From the NCBI GenBank assembly GCA_046296415.1, contig JBKBLN010000002.1, positions 744,001 to 808,000 on the forward strand: 64,000 bases of DNA. The letters run 5' to 3'. Source of the DNA: CAYNRA01 sp046296415 (lineage in GTDB: Bacteria > Bacteroidota > Bacteroidia > Cytophagales > Spirosomataceae). The translations under genes were made by a program, and so were the position numbers. Under the pieces are notes generated by a model that saw only the letters and a program-made list of their open reading frames with translations, did no database searches and was not told the origin of the DNA. Positions 52,785 to 62,487 of this stretch are shown here, one piece after another (the stretch's first letter is position 1; every line of letters begins with the position of its first letter).

Positions 52785-52928
52785 AAGGATATAAATTTGT
52801 CAAAGTCAAAACAGAATCAAATATACAGAAAAAGGAATCCAAACAGGGGAAATGGCGACAAAATCCAAGGGATTATCGCTGGGAACCGAAAAACCTTCGC
52901 AAAAAGGGTCAGTTGGCAAATAATTAGG

Positions 52929-52936
52929 TATTTTTG
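52929..52936 (+). promoter_or_regulatory. -7 promoter box of the PlsC-type gene
   Basis: TATTTTTG fits TAnnTTTG and lies 31 bases before the ATG at 52968, supporting that start over the longer upstream frame. Confidence 0.5.
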
Positions 52937-52967
52937 CGGCGTAAAACCCCACAACGTTGTTGATTCG

Positions 52968-53705
52968 ATGAAAAGAATTCTAGATTATGTATTGGGTAGT
53001 ATCTACCTCTTGTATTTCGGTATCTTGCTGCTCGTATTTCATGTGATCCAAGTGATCTGTTTTCGACTTTTTGGCCGGGCCGCCCACCAAGCGTCGGTTA
53101 ATTGGTTGAATTTCTTTATCGTAAAAGGTTGGTGGTTAACAGGCTCCCATGCGTCACTTCGAACATCCACTACTCTTCCGACGGATCGACCCATCATCTT
53201 CGTGGCCAATCACCAAAGTATGTTTGATATCCCAGGCATGATTTGGTTTCTTCGTGCTTACACGCCTCTTTTTGTATCCAAAGTAGAATTAGCCAAAGGC
53301 ATTCCCAGCATTTCCTACAACCTTCGGGTGGGTGGTGCCGCTTTAATCGACAGGAAAGATGGCAAAAAAGCAATCATTGAAATTGCTCGTTTGGGCAAAT
53401 ATATTCAAGAAAATACCTTTTCAGCCGCCATTTTCCCCGAAGGAACACGCTCCCGCACCGGCCAACTGAAACCGTTTCAGGTAGGTGGTTTGGCTACTTT
53501 AATCAAAAGAGCCCCAAGTGCGTTGGTCGTTCCAGTGGCGATCAGCGGAACGGGGCGGTTCAATCCCAAAGGCTTGTTCCCTCTTCGAAGTTTCACTCAA
53601 ATGACGTGGGTAACCCTATCCCCCATTGAACCAAAAGATTTTACCGCCGAAGAAATCACAGCCGAATGTGAAAAACAAATCCGCGATTTTTTAACCCTTT
53701 CTTGA
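52968..53705 (+). CDS. 1-acyl-sn-glycerol-3-phosphate acyltransferase (PlsC-like)
   Basis: A 245-residue membrane-associated acyltransferase making phosphatidic acid. Start ATG 52968 (MKRILDYVLGSIYLLY); an upstream extension to 52797 lacks family features and precedes the promoter box. Features: N-terminal helix (7-35), the HxxxxD motif in VANHQSMFD, a substrate site in FPEGTRSRTGQ, and the PVAISGTGRF segment. The neighbouring desaturase supports a lipid role. Confidence 0.92.
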   Translation: MKRILDYVLGSIYLLYFGILLLVFHVIQVICFRLFGRAAHQASVNWLNFFIVKGWWLTGSHASLRTSTTLPTDRPIIFVANHQSMFDIPGMIWFLRAYTPLFVSKVELAKGIPSISYNLRVGGAALIDRKDGKKAIIEIARLGKYIQENTFSAAIFPEGTRSRTGQLKPFQVGGLATLIKRAPSALVVPVAISGTGRFNPKGLFPLRSFTQMTWVTLSPIEPKDFTAEEITAECEKQIRDFLTLS

Positions 53706-53729
53706 ACCTCACTTCCTTGGATTTATCCG

Positions 53730-53737
53730 TATCTTTG
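53730..53737 (+). promoter_or_regulatory. -7 promoter box of aspS
   Basis: TATCTTTG matches TAnnTTTG, 35 bases before the aspS ATG. No -33 TTG at the normal distance was identified. Confidence 0.5.
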
Positions 53738-53772
53738 CGGTCCTTCCATTATTTAGTATTATCTGTTTCAAC

Positions 53773-55518
53773 ATGTTAAGAACACATACTTGCGGCGAAC
53801 TTCGTCTAGCACATACACAACAAACCGTCACTCTTTCAGGTTGGGTTCAACGTATACGCGACAAAGGTGGTATGATCTGGGTCGACCTCCGAGATCGCTA
53901 CGGGATCACCCAACTTCGGCTCGAAGAAGGGAAAACCGCCCCCGAAGTCATTCAAACCGTTCGTTCATTAGGCCGGGAGTACGTTGTTCAGGCCACGGGT
54001 GTCGTCATTGAACGCTTGGCTAAAAATGACCAACTTCCCACCGGAGCCATTGAGGTCGACATTACAGCTCTTTCCATTCTAAATGCGGCCAAACTTCCAC
54101 CCTTTTTAATTGAAAACGATACCGACGGTGGAGATGACCTCCGCATGAAATACCGCTACTTGGATCTACGCCGGGAACCTGTTCGCGAAAACCTCGTGCT
54201 TCGCCACCGCATGGCGCAGCAAACACGCCAATACTTGGATCAACAACAGTTTATTGAGGTCGAAACACCCGTGCTCATCAAGTCTACCCCCGAAGGGGCT
54301 CGCGACTTTGTGGTACCTAGCCGAATGAATCCGGGTGAGTTTTATGCCCTGCCGCAATCCCCACAAACATTCAAACAACTCTTGATGGTGTCAGGATTTG
54401 ATCGTTACTATCAAATCGTGAAGTGTTTTCGGGATGAAGATCTCCGAGCCGATCGTCAACCCGAATTCACCCAGATCGACTGTGAGATGTCTTTCGTAGA
54501 GCAAGAAGATGTACTAACTACCTTTGAAGGATTGATCCGCCATTTGTTTTTGCAAGTGAAAGGAATTGACCTCCCCAAAGTACCTCGCATGACCTACGCC
54601 GATGCCATGCGATTGTATGGTTCCGACAAACCGGATATACGTTTTGGGATGTCGTTTATCGAATTAAACGACGTTACCCAGGGCAAAGGGTTCTCTATCT
54701 TCGATGATGCCGCGCTCGTAGTCGGAATTTGTGCCACGGGATGTGCCGAATATACCCGTAAACAAGTGGATGAACTCACTGACTGGGTCAAACGTCCTCA
54801 GATTGGAGCCAAAGGGCTTGTGTACATTCGTTGCAATGCGGATGGAACGTTCAAGTCGTCGGTTGATAAATTCTACTCCCCGGATGATTTAGCTGCCATC
54901 GCGCAAAAAATGAACGCCCAGCCCGGCGACTTACTCCTTATTCTTTCAGGAGAAGCCGATAAAACCCGGAAACAACTGAACGAATTACGCCTCGAAATGG
55001 GCAATCGCCTTGGGCTTCGTGATCCCCAAAAATATGAGGTTTTATGGGTGGTCGACTTCCCGCTTTTGGAGTACGGGGAAGAAGAAAACCGGTGGTTTGC
55101 TATGCACCATCCGTTTACCAGCCCTAAGCCGGAAGATATCCCACTGCTTGCCACCAACCCCGGGGCCGTTCGGGCCAATGCCTACGATTTGGTGATCAAT
55201 GGTACCGAAGTGGGCGGTGGATCCGTCCGGATTTTTGAGCGAGGTTTGCAACAACAAATGTTTGAAGTGCTGGGATTCACGCCTGAAGAAGCTAAAAAAC
55301 AATTTGGATTCTTACTGGAGGCCTTCGAATACGGTGCCCCTCCTCATGCCGGCATCGCCTTTGGTTTTGACCGCCTTTGCTCTTTGTTTGGTGGTGCCGA
55401 TACCATTCGTGACTTTATCGCATTCCCCAAAAACAACAGTGGCCGCGACGTCATGATCGACTCCCCTTCCACCATTTCCCCGGAACAATTAAAGGAGCTG
55501 CACATCGATGTAAAATAA
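53773..55518 (+). CDS. aspS: Aspartate--tRNA ligase
   Basis: A 581-residue class IIb aminoacyl-tRNA synthetase charging tRNA-Asp. Order of domains: N-terminal OB-fold anticodon-binding domain (LSGWVQRIRDKGGMIWVDLRD), hinge, catalytic motif 2 (FRDEDLRADRQPEFTQID), the bacterial-type GAD insertion (about 290-410, with KGLVYIRCNADG), and motif 3 (GIAFGFDRL). Bacterial-type length. It has its own promoter and terminator. Confidence 0.97.
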   Translation: MLRTHTCGELRLAHTQQTVTLSGWVQRIRDKGGMIWVDLRDRYGITQLRLEEGKTAPEVIQTVRSLGREYVVQATGVVIERLAKNDQLPTGAIEVDITALSILNAAKLPPFLIENDTDGGDDLRMKYRYLDLRREPVRENLVLRHRMAQQTRQYLDQQQFIEVETPVLIKSTPEGARDFVVPSRMNPGEFYALPQSPQTFKQLLMVSGFDRYYQIVKCFRDEDLRADRQPEFTQIDCEMSFVEQEDVLTTFEGLIRHLFLQVKGIDLPKVPRMTYADAMRLYGSDKPDIRFGMSFIELNDVTQGKGFSIFDDAALVVGICATGCAEYTRKQVDELTDWVKRPQIGAKGLVYIRCNADGTFKSSVDKFYSPDDLAAIAQKMNAQPGDLLLILSGEADKTRKQLNELRLEMGNRLGLRDPQKYEVLWVVDFPLLEYGEEENRWFAMHHPFTSPKPEDIPLLATNPGAVRANAYDLVINGTEVGGGSVRIFERGLQQQMFEVLGFTPEEAKKQFGFLLEAFEYGAPPHAGIAFGFDRLCSLFGGADTIRDFIAFPKNNSGRDVMIDSPSTISPEQLKELHIDVK

Positions 55519-55534
55519 TACTCCCGATGGCTAC

Positions 55535-55585
55535 ATCCGACCCATTTTCTTGCCGCAACGCTTGAAGGTGGGTCGGATTTTATTT
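55535..55585 (+). terminator. Terminator of aspS
   Basis: ATCCGACCCA (55535-55544) pairs with TGGGTCGGAT (55569-55578), followed by TTTTATTT. The loop is long (24 bases). Confidence 0.7.
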
Positions 55586-55860
55586 GGGGATAATCTCCAA
55601 TTACATCCCCCCCTACCCCAAACCATGAACCGCATCATGATCAGTTCACCACCCTCCAACTCCTTTCAGGTCAAGTTCCACCAAATAATGGATTTTGGTA
55701 AGAAAATCCCCATAACCAATTCCATTCATCCATGAAATTGACCAATGGACCGAGAATTTTCTTTAGAACTTAAAATTTTCTTAAATTTAAACAATCTTGG
55801 TCGACATTTCGAGTTTTATACCCGACAAACCAACATACCTTATCAATCACGTTCTCTCCA

Positions 55861-56925
55861 ATGAAAAAGAAGGAAACCCCTCGCTTTATTTTTCTGGGTG
55901 CTTGGCTGCTCAGTTTTATTGTATTTCTCGTAGGCTTTTGGCATGCCCATCTTGGTCTTAAAGAGATGCGCCCATTCAACTCGGAAGTAGGAAGTTTGGC
56001 CATAGCGGCGATCATTCTATTGCTGATGTTGTTGACTTATTATTTTGCCGTGGCAGGCCGAAAGCTCGCACTGGGTTTCTATGTCATTTGTGGCTTTTTC
56101 TTTTTTGTTTTTAACCTGAATTATTTCTATCCTTCCTATTTAGGTCGAGAACTAGTCAAAGAAGAGGCCATTGCCCTAAACGATACGTTGCAGGCCTATG
56201 CCAGCCAAATGGACTACGGCACCGAACTAGTTCAAACGGTAAGTGATTTGTATACTTTGAAAAAGAACTTATTGGATGAAATCGCCGGGCAAGCTGGTTT
56301 TGGACCACGTGCCAAAGACTATTTGAATCAGTTTAATAAAATAACTGGAGGGAGTTTAAAACCCAATGTTACGGTTGGAGGTACAGATGCCGAAAGAACC
56401 CAAATTGCGGCCCGATATAGTGAGATTTTGGATAGTGAGATTCAAAATTTTGTGATCAAACAAATGGCCCAAAAAGGTGAAGGGAATGGTATGAATTTGT
56501 ACTTGGGAATGCAAGAATTAAACAAATTGAAAACCGAATATTCCCCCAAACTGGAGGAAATTATCAAAGACGACAGCCCGGTTCTATTGGATGAAGTAAA
56601 AACCCATCCCCAGATCCGATTGATGCAGGAAGTCGTTACTCGGATAGACAATGCCACCACCCAAATCAACGAAGCCATTCAGAAACCTGTTTTTCCAACT
56701 CTCGGGGAAGCCAAGACTCGAAATTTAGGTCGCATTGCCCACACGCTCTCGTCGGTTGGGGAGCGAATTGGCAAATTGGATACCTGGGGAATTTTATTAA
56801 TTTGTTTGTTCATCGACTTGTTGGTACCGCTGGCCTTATACTTCCTCCTTCGCGCTCAAAATGAGGATGTTGCCGCCAACTCACCGATGCAAGCCCGAAT
56901 CAATTCCAAACCCAATCGTTTCTAA
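55861..56925 (+). CDS. Membrane protein of unknown function, first in GTPase operon
   Basis: A 354-residue membrane protein. Three N-terminal helices (FIFLGAWLLSFIVFLVGF, LAIAAIILLLMLLTYYFAV, LGFYVICGFFFFVFNL) and one C-terminal helix (WGILLICLFIDLLVPLALYFLL) frame a ~210-residue helical middle (ALNDTLQAYASQMDYG, NLLDEIAGQ, EIQNFVIKQMAQKG, LMQEVVTRIDNATTQINEA) that looks coiled-coil-like. No enzymatic motif is seen. It is 3 bases before the GTPase-like gene. It could be the membrane anchor or sensor of a GTPase system; not recognised otherwise. Confidence 0.7.
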   Translation: MKKKETPRFIFLGAWLLSFIVFLVGFWHAHLGLKEMRPFNSEVGSLAIAAIILLLMLLTYYFAVAGRKLALGFYVICGFFFFVFNLNYFYPSYLGRELVKEEAIALNDTLQAYASQMDYGTELVQTVSDLYTLKKNLLDEIAGQAGFGPRAKDYLNQFNKITGGSLKPNVTVGGTDAERTQIAARYSEILDSEIQNFVIKQMAQKGEGNGMNLYLGMQELNKLKTEYSPKLEEIIKDDSPVLLDEVKTHPQIRLMQEVVTRIDNATTQINEAIQKPVFPTLGEAKTRNLGRIAHTLSSVGERIGKLDTWGILLICLFIDLLVPLALYFLLRAQNEDVAANSPMQARINSKPNRF

Positions 56926-56928
56926 ATC

Positions 56929-57882
56929 ATGAGTTTTGACTTAAATATTGGGGAACCAACCCCCTCGAAACCTACGACTAACTCCAAAAGAGAATTTCTG
57001 GATGACCTCAATCCACACGATATTGCTTTGGTTTTTTCCAGCTTTAGCAAAGACCGCCGGAAACTCATCATTCCGGTTGGATTTCCTCAAGCCGGAAAAT
57101 CACTCCTGCTTTCAAGTTTGATGTATTATGCTGTGAAAGGAGCCAATACTCCGTTTCGTTTATTTCAAGAAGAAGATTTCCCATTTGATAAGGGTCGGAT
57201 TGCCGCCAATCAAATGATCAAATATTTTGATGAAGGGAGTCTATACGATCCAACCCAGGAGGGAACATTGGATTTATTAGGTGTGACGATCCAACCCAAT
57301 GATCCCAAATCTCCACCTGTCAAACTTGGCTTTTTGGATTTGTCAGGAGAGGACCTCAAGCGGATCAAAGTGAACGAAGGGGCCAGTTTTACCGACAAAA
57401 TCAATGCGGTCTTCAATGGAATTAAGATTGATGAAACTGAAGTCATTTTCCTACTAATTACACCTTTTGAACCCGCGCGGCTAGATCATGAAAGTCGACA
57501 AGATGCCCACGACCGCGAGGATGCGCTTCATTATGATTTCTTGAATTTTCTCCATGTGAGTCAACCAGACATCCTCAAAAATGCCCAATTTGTGGTGGTT
57601 GCCTCGCAATGGGACCGAAACCCCGATCCAAATGAAGATATTGAGTCATTTATCCAAAGTAAACGACCCTCTTTGTACAACCTAGTCAAAAAAACACAGG
57701 TCACTTGGGGAGATTATTCGGTTGGTAAACTTTTGGAGAGTTCTGTCGAGGGAATCAAAATGCAGACCATCGTTCGAATTGACTATGAAAATCCCTTACG
57801 CCTTTGGAAAATGCTCTACAAACTCACGACTCGAAAAGATTTGATCCGAAAATCATGGTGGGATAACTTATTTGGAAATTAA
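56929..57882 (+). CDS. P-loop GTPase-like protein
   Basis: A 317-residue cytosolic protein with a Walker A GFPQAGKSLL (about 50-59), a G3-like DLSGED after two beta strands (LGFLDLSGED), hydrophobic strand EVIFLLITPF, and a G4-like ASQWDRN, where SQWD takes the place of T/NKxD. This pattern fits a single-domain TRAFAC-type GTPase, similar to the double-GTPase-associated GTPases described for bacterial conflict systems, as I recall them. It is the only NTPase of the operon and the natural engine. Function is not established. Confidence 0.75.
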   Translation: MSFDLNIGEPTPSKPTTNSKREFLDDLNPHDIALVFSSFSKDRRKLIIPVGFPQAGKSLLLSSLMYYAVKGANTPFRLFQEEDFPFDKGRIAANQMIKYFDEGSLYDPTQEGTLDLLGVTIQPNDPKSPPVKLGFLDLSGEDLKRIKVNEGASFTDKINAVFNGIKIDETEVIFLLITPFEPARLDHESRQDAHDREDALHYDFLNFLHVSQPDILKNAQFVVVASQWDRNPDPNEDIESFIQSKRPSLYNLVKKTQVTWGDYSVGKLLESSVEGIKMQTIVRIDYENPLRLWKMLYKLTTRKDLIRKSWWDNLFGN

Positions 57883-57883
57883 T

Positions 57884-58954
57884 ATGTACCTATTATTTTT
57901 CGGGAAATCCCAAAGTTTTACTTGGGAGGCGTTTGATGCCCAAGGCCTTGCCACCGAATTCAATAGTCAATTTCCTGGTTTTGAAGCCTTGGAATCCAAA
58001 ATAATGACCATTGATCGTCGGGATAACCCACCCGTTTGGGCGAAATACCGCCTCAAAGACCAATTTGGAAAATGGCATTCGTTACTGAAAGTGTATGCCT
58101 TCGCCCAAGCATTCGATGGTAGCCGCATTGCAGGAAGCACCTATGGCGTGGCTTTACTTTCTGCTGAAGATCTCCTTTGGGACCCCATCAATATGGATAT
58201 TCTGGAAGCAGCTCGTGTCAATTTTAGTAAATTGGTACTTCAACAGCAGAAATTTAAAAAAACGAATTTCACTCAGGAAGCAAAGGCTATTTGGGAGGGT
58301 ATGATCCATTTTCAGGAAGGTAATTTGTTCCACAAAGTACGTACCCAGCCTTTGGAAATACCTACTCAAAACCTGATGAGCCTGTCGTTCCCAGACCTTA
58401 AAGGAAAGGCTGCAGAGTTGGAGAGAATAGGGAAACCCTACGAACGCTTATATGCCACCACCGATGCCGAGCACCTTCTTCGGATGCAAGAAAAGTGGGG
58501 ACGCGATCGATTTCCCATTTGGGGACAAATGGATGGCCTTCCAAAACCACCCCCAAGCCCCAAAATGGCTCAGCATCATCCCAAAGTTCAGGCTTTGTTA
58601 TCCAAAACAGACGAAGAAGAGGACGATTTCCAGGAGGAGGTTCCACCCAACCTACCGAATCGATGGCTAAAAATACTTCCTTGGGTTATCGCGGTTTCTG
58701 GCTGGGGACTGGCCGGATATTTGTACTTTCAACCAGCACCAAAGCCCATCGATCCCAAAGCTGAACTGCGAACCTGGCAGTATGAAACTTTCACTCAGGC
58801 CTCCAAACGTGATACGCTGCAGAATCTCCTACAGAATATCCGTTTTTTTCAAGCAGATACAAACCAAAAGTATCCCCAAGCTATTCTTCGGGATGGACAA
58901 GCTTTACAATTGGATTCTTTGACATTAGAAACTTTGTTGGATCGTAAACCATGA
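57884..58954 (+). CDS. Membrane-anchored partner of the GTPase, GAP1-N-like domain possible
   Basis: A 356-residue protein from ATG 57884 (one base after the previous stop); a TTG 12 bases upstream overlaps that gene. The first ~95 residues are beta-rich (YLLFFGKSQSFTWEAF, LKVYAFAQAFDGSRIAGSTYGVALLSAE), loosely resembling the GAP1-N domain found beside bacterial GTPases. A helical middle follows, then an acidic linker (SKTDEEEDDFQEE), one membrane helix (LPWVIAVSGWGLAGYLYF, about 266-283) and a short tail. The domain is inside and the tail outside if positive-inside applies. The GAP1-N link is a guess. Confidence 0.6.
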   Translation: MYLLFFGKSQSFTWEAFDAQGLATEFNSQFPGFEALESKIMTIDRRDNPPVWAKYRLKDQFGKWHSLLKVYAFAQAFDGSRIAGSTYGVALLSAEDLLWDPINMDILEAARVNFSKLVLQQQKFKKTNFTQEAKAIWEGMIHFQEGNLFHKVRTQPLEIPTQNLMSLSFPDLKGKAAELERIGKPYERLYATTDAEHLLRMQEKWGRDRFPIWGQMDGLPKPPPSPKMAQHHPKVQALLSKTDEEEDDFQEEVPPNLPNRWLKILPWVIAVSGWGLAGYLYFQPAPKPIDPKAELRTWQYETFTQASKRDTLQNLLQNIRFFQADTNQKYPQAILRDGQALQLDSLTLETLLDRKP

Positions 58955-59550
58955 AATACCGAGCAAAAATAAACGGGGAATGGACTGACTGGGTCGATAA
59001 GGAGACACTTCGTCAAATGAAAATCTCGGCATTCACTCGTATACAAGGGGAAGGTAGTCAAGAGATCAATACGGCCGGAAATACTCCAGGTTTAGCTGAT
59101 TTTTGGCAGCCTAAACCAACGATTGCCTCGCCAAAACCAAAGCGCAAAAGAAAATGGTGGGTCATCGGCCTATTGCTTTCCTTTTTTTTAGTGCTGTTCA
59201 TTTGGATGCTTTGGCAAAGTGCCCGGTCGGGTCAGCCCATCACAAGGGAAGATAAGCTCGAGTTTTACCAAAGGACCTTAGAACAGGCAAATTTGTCATA
59301 TTACGAGGAAAACTTTCAGGAAACAAAAAGTGCCATTGCGTTGGCCACATCTCTGGAACAAGACCTGGAGTTGAATCGCGCAATTGATTTAACCATGCTT
59401 CGGGAAAATGCCATCAATCAAGGTGACGATTTACTCGCAATGGACGTTCCAGACCGCGCCTTATCCTATTATGAAATAGCCCAGGCCATTGAGAATAATC
59501 GGGAAATTCGTCGAAAGATACGACAAGCAAAAGCCCGGATTCCCAACTAA
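58951..59550 (+). CDS. Single-span protein with GYF_2-like N-terminus and helical tail
   Basis: A 199-residue protein overlapping the upstream gene by ATGA. The first ~55 residues (YRAKINGEWTDWVDKETLRQMKIS ... LADFW) match the plan of GYF_2/DUF4339 domains, which bind peptides. Then KRKRKWW and one membrane helix (VIGLLLSFFLVLFIWMLW), and a C-terminal helical region (LEQANLSYYEENFQETKSAI, MDVPDRALSYYEIAQAI) that looks TPR-like. It closes the four-gene operon. Probable role: scaffolding of the membrane complex; inferred only. Confidence 0.65.
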   Translation: MKYRAKINGEWTDWVDKETLRQMKISAFTRIQGEGSQEINTAGNTPGLADFWQPKPTIASPKPKRKRKWWVIGLLLSFFLVLFIWMLWQSARSGQPITREDKLEFYQRTLEQANLSYYEENFQETKSAIALATSLEQDLELNRAIDLTMLRENAINQGDDLLAMDVPDRALSYYEIAQAIENNREIRRKIRQAKARIPN

Positions 59551-59553
59551 AAC

Positions 59554-59587
59554 AAATAGCCCCACTTTTTCAAGCGGGGCTATTTTT
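59554..59587 (+). terminator. Terminator of the GTPase operon
   Basis: AAATAGCCCC (59554-59563) pairs with GGGGCTATTT (59576-59585), followed by T. It may also serve katG from the other side. Confidence 0.85.
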
Positions 59588-59606
59588 ATGAATCCCATGA
59601 TATGGA

Positions 59607-61823
59607 TTAGTTCAATTCGAAGCGATCTAAGTTCATGACTTTGTTCCAAACCGCCACAAAATCTTGGATGAACTTCGCTTGGCCATCTTGGCAGCCGTAG
59701 ACCTCCGCGATACCACGAAGTTCCGAATTTGAGCCGAAGATGAGATCCGCACGGGTAGCTGTCCACTTCGTCAAGCCTGTTTTCCGATCTGTTCCTTCAA
59801 ACAAGGTCTCGTCGGCGTTGATGGCCTTCCAAGTGGTTCCAAGATCCAACAAATTCACGAAGAAGTCGTTGGTTAAGGTCTCTGGACGATCGGTGAATAC
59901 ACCATGCTTGGATTGATCAAAGTTGGTGTTCAATACCCGCATACCTCCCAACAATACCGTCATTTCGGGAGCGGTTAGGGTTAAGAGTTGCGACTTATCG
60001 ATCAACATCTCCTCCACCGACACAGGGTATTTTGCTTTGATGTAGTTACGGAAACCGTCGGCGATTGGCTCTAGAACGGCGAACGACTCAACATCCGTTT
60101 GCTCTTGCGAAGCATCGGTACGACCTGGCGTGAACGGTACTTTTACTTCCACACCTGCCCGGCGAGCAGCTTCTTCAATACCGGCTACTCCACCCAGAAC
60201 GATCAAGTCGGCAATGGATACTTGTTTCGAAGATTGTGCGGCGTTGAACTCCTTCTGGATTCCTTCGTACACATCCAACACACCCGAAAGTTGAGCTGGC
60301 TGATTGACGGCCCAGAATTTTTGAGGAGCCAAACGAAGACGACCACCATTGGCCCCACCTCGCTTGTCGGAACCCCGGAAAGTGGAGGCAGATGCCCAAG
60401 CGGTTGAAACTAAGGCCGAGACCGATAAGCCAGAAGCCAAAATGCGGCCCTTTAAGGTTTCTACGTCAGCTGCATCAATGATTTCATAGGTAGCTGCTGG
60501 AATTGGATCTTGCCAGATAAGCTCTTCAGCAGGTACTTCAGGACCCAAATAACGAGATTTTGGACCCATGTCACGGTGCGTTAGTTTGAACCAAGCGCGT
60601 GCAAAGGCATCAGCGAATTCGTCCGGATTTTCGTAGAATCGACGCGATACTTTTTCGTAGGCAGGATCAAAACGAAGGGCGATGTCGGTAGTCAACATCA
60701 TGGGAGCGTGCTTTCTAGATGGATCGTGGGCATCAGGTACTGTACCTTCTCCACCCCCATTTTTGGGACGCCATTGGTGGGCACCCGCAGGTGATTTGGT
60801 CAACTCCCACTCATAACCGAATAGGTTTTCGAAATAGTTATTGGACCATTGGGTTGGTGTAGTGGTCCAAGCACCTTCCAAACCCGAGGTAATGGTATCT
60901 TCGGAGTGTCCTTTGCCAAAGTTGTTTTTCCAACCCAAGCTTTGCTCCACGATCGAAGCACCGGCTGGTTCAGCCTCTACATATTTGGAAGGGTCAGCCG
61001 CACCGTGCGTTTTTCCGAAGGTATGTCCACCCGCAATCAGAGCTACAGTTTCTTCGTCATTCATAGCCATGCGGCCAAAGGTTTCGCGAATATCACGTGC
61101 CGCAGCGATCGGATCTGGATTTCCGTTCGGGCCTTCCGGATTCACGTAGATAAGTCCCATTTGAACGGCCGCTAATGGATTCTCGAGTTCACGGTCTCCT
61201 GTGTACCGATTATCTCCCAACCATTCTTTTTCGGAACCCCAATAGACATCTTCTTCAGGCTCCCATACGTCTTCCCGGCCACCGGCAAAACCAAAGGTTT
61301 TAAAGCCCATCGACTCAAGGGCGCAGTTTCCTGCCAGTATCATTAAGTCGGCCCAAGAAAGTTTTTTGCCATATTTTTGTTTGATCGGCCATAGAAGCAA
61401 ACGAGCCTTGTCTAGGTTGGCGTTATCAGGCCAGCTATTCAAAGGTGCGAAGCGTTGCGTTCCAGCACCGGCGCCTCCCCGACCATCATGGATCCGATAC
61501 GTTCCGGCGCTGTGCCAAGCCATCCGGATAAAGAACGGACCGTAATGACCATAATCGGCCGGCCACCAATCTTGTGAGTTGGTCATGAGATCATAAATAT
61601 CTTGCTTCACCGCTGCCAAATCCAACGATTTGAATTCCTCGGCATAGTTGAAGTTGGGATCCATCGGATTCGACAAGGTCGAATGCTGACGAAGGATGTT
61701 CAATTTCAATTGGTTGGGCCACCAATCTCGGTTGCCGGTTCCACCACCCGCTACTTGTTTTAACGGGGCTGTCGCTCCTGTGAAAGGACATTTCCCGCCG
61801 TTCATTGAATGATTGTGTTCCAT
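59607..61823 (-). CDS. katG: Catalase-peroxidase
   Basis: A 738-residue haem enzyme destroying H2O2. Start ATG 61823 (MEHNHSMNGGKCPFTG) is the family N-terminus; a longer frame to 61880 is unlikely. N-terminal catalytic helix FFIRMAWHSAGTYR carries the distal Arg-Trp-His; the proximal His is in GGHTFGKTHG, and the adduct Tyr is in MGLIYVNPEGPNG. The C-terminal half is the usual degenerate duplicate. With the exported superoxide dismutase it covers oxidative-stress defence. Confidence 0.97.
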   Translation of the reverse strand: MEHNHSMNGGKCPFTGATAPLKQVAGGGTGNRDWWPNQLKLNILRQHSTLSNPMDPNFNYAEEFKSLDLAAVKQDIYDLMTNSQDWWPADYGHYGPFFIRMAWHSAGTYRIHDGRGGAGAGTQRFAPLNSWPDNANLDKARLLLWPIKQKYGKKLSWADLMILAGNCALESMGFKTFGFAGGREDVWEPEEDVYWGSEKEWLGDNRYTGDRELENPLAAVQMGLIYVNPEGPNGNPDPIAAARDIRETFGRMAMNDEETVALIAGGHTFGKTHGAADPSKYVEAEPAGASIVEQSLGWKNNFGKGHSEDTITSGLEGAWTTTPTQWSNNYFENLFGYEWELTKSPAGAHQWRPKNGGGEGTVPDAHDPSRKHAPMMLTTDIALRFDPAYEKVSRRFYENPDEFADAFARAWFKLTHRDMGPKSRYLGPEVPAEELIWQDPIPAATYEIIDAADVETLKGRILASGLSVSALVSTAWASASTFRGSDKRGGANGGRLRLAPQKFWAVNQPAQLSGVLDVYEGIQKEFNAAQSSKQVSIADLIVLGGVAGIEEAARRAGVEVKVPFTPGRTDASQEQTDVESFAVLEPIADGFRNYIKAKYPVSVEEMLIDKSQLLTLTAPEMTVLLGGMRVLNTNFDQSKHGVFTDRPETLTNDFFVNLLDLGTTWKAINADETLFEGTDRKTGLTKWTATRADLIFGSNSELRGIAEVYGCQDGQAKFIQDFVAVWNKVMNLDRFELN

Positions 61824-61932
61824 AATATGATAAAATAAAAATGAGCAAAAGGTTGAGAAGGATGCCCCTCCTCCTTCCAAATTTACAACGAAGGCAAATC
61901 GAAAAAAATGAGTTCTATCCTATTTCAATACA

Positions 61933-61940
61933 CAAAGTTA
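61933..61940 (-). promoter_or_regulatory. Possible -7 promoter box of katG
   Basis: TAACTTTG on the minus strand matches TAnnTTTG, about 110 bases before the katG ATG. No -33 element was identified at the normal distance. Confidence 0.35.
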
Positions 61941-62459
61941 ATAAATAAAACCAATATCGCTAAAGAATCTTATCAATTTTTATAATAAGTTAATCCAGGC
62001 ACAGGATCGTAGATTTCCAAGAAAAAGCGGAGATGCTGGGACAGTATTTTCAGGACTCCGGTTAAATTATGGACTACTGAGGTAGGGATTTAGGTAGTGG
62101 ATCCGTAAGGAGGTGTTTCACATGTTCGAATGTAAAGGAAACGGTAAACAAAGCTCCAAACGAACCAATCAACCCGGTCTACTTGCTCAATGGTGACGCA
62201 TTCGAGAAAAAGAGCGGCCCAAGGTTGGGTTTAAAAAGCCAAAGTCTCCATTCAAAGTGTCCAAATGTAATGAACATGCCACATCGGTTCAACTTTTGTA
62301 GTATATGGAATGTTTCTGTTGCTGTCCAAAATCCGTTGTTTCACCAAGCGCCACTCGGATGTTATGACTATTCAATGACAAATCCGTCGAACATTCTCTT
62401 GATTTTATACTAGTAAATTTTGAGCTCAGCCTTTCTTAATTTAAAAAGATTGTGTAAGC
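61941..62459. other. Gene-free stretch upstream of the toxin-antitoxin locus
   Basis: About 500 bases with no recognisable gene on either strand; the short open frames lack family features. Confidence 0.4.
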
Positions 62460-62479
62460 TTGTATCCATCTGGATACAA
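62460..62479. promoter_or_regulatory. Palindromic operator before the toxin-antitoxin genes
   Basis: TTGTATCC (62460-62467) and GGATACAA (62472-62479) form a perfect 8-bp inverted repeat with a 4-base centre, ending 8 bases before the toxin ATG. This is the position and form expected for autoregulation by the HTH antitoxin. Confidence 0.65.
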
Positions 62480-62487
62480 ACTATTGA

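Noticed and set aside
62183..62413. 76-codon open frame in the gap before the toxin-antitoxin locus
   Set aside because: No family feature, start signal or neighbour to support it.
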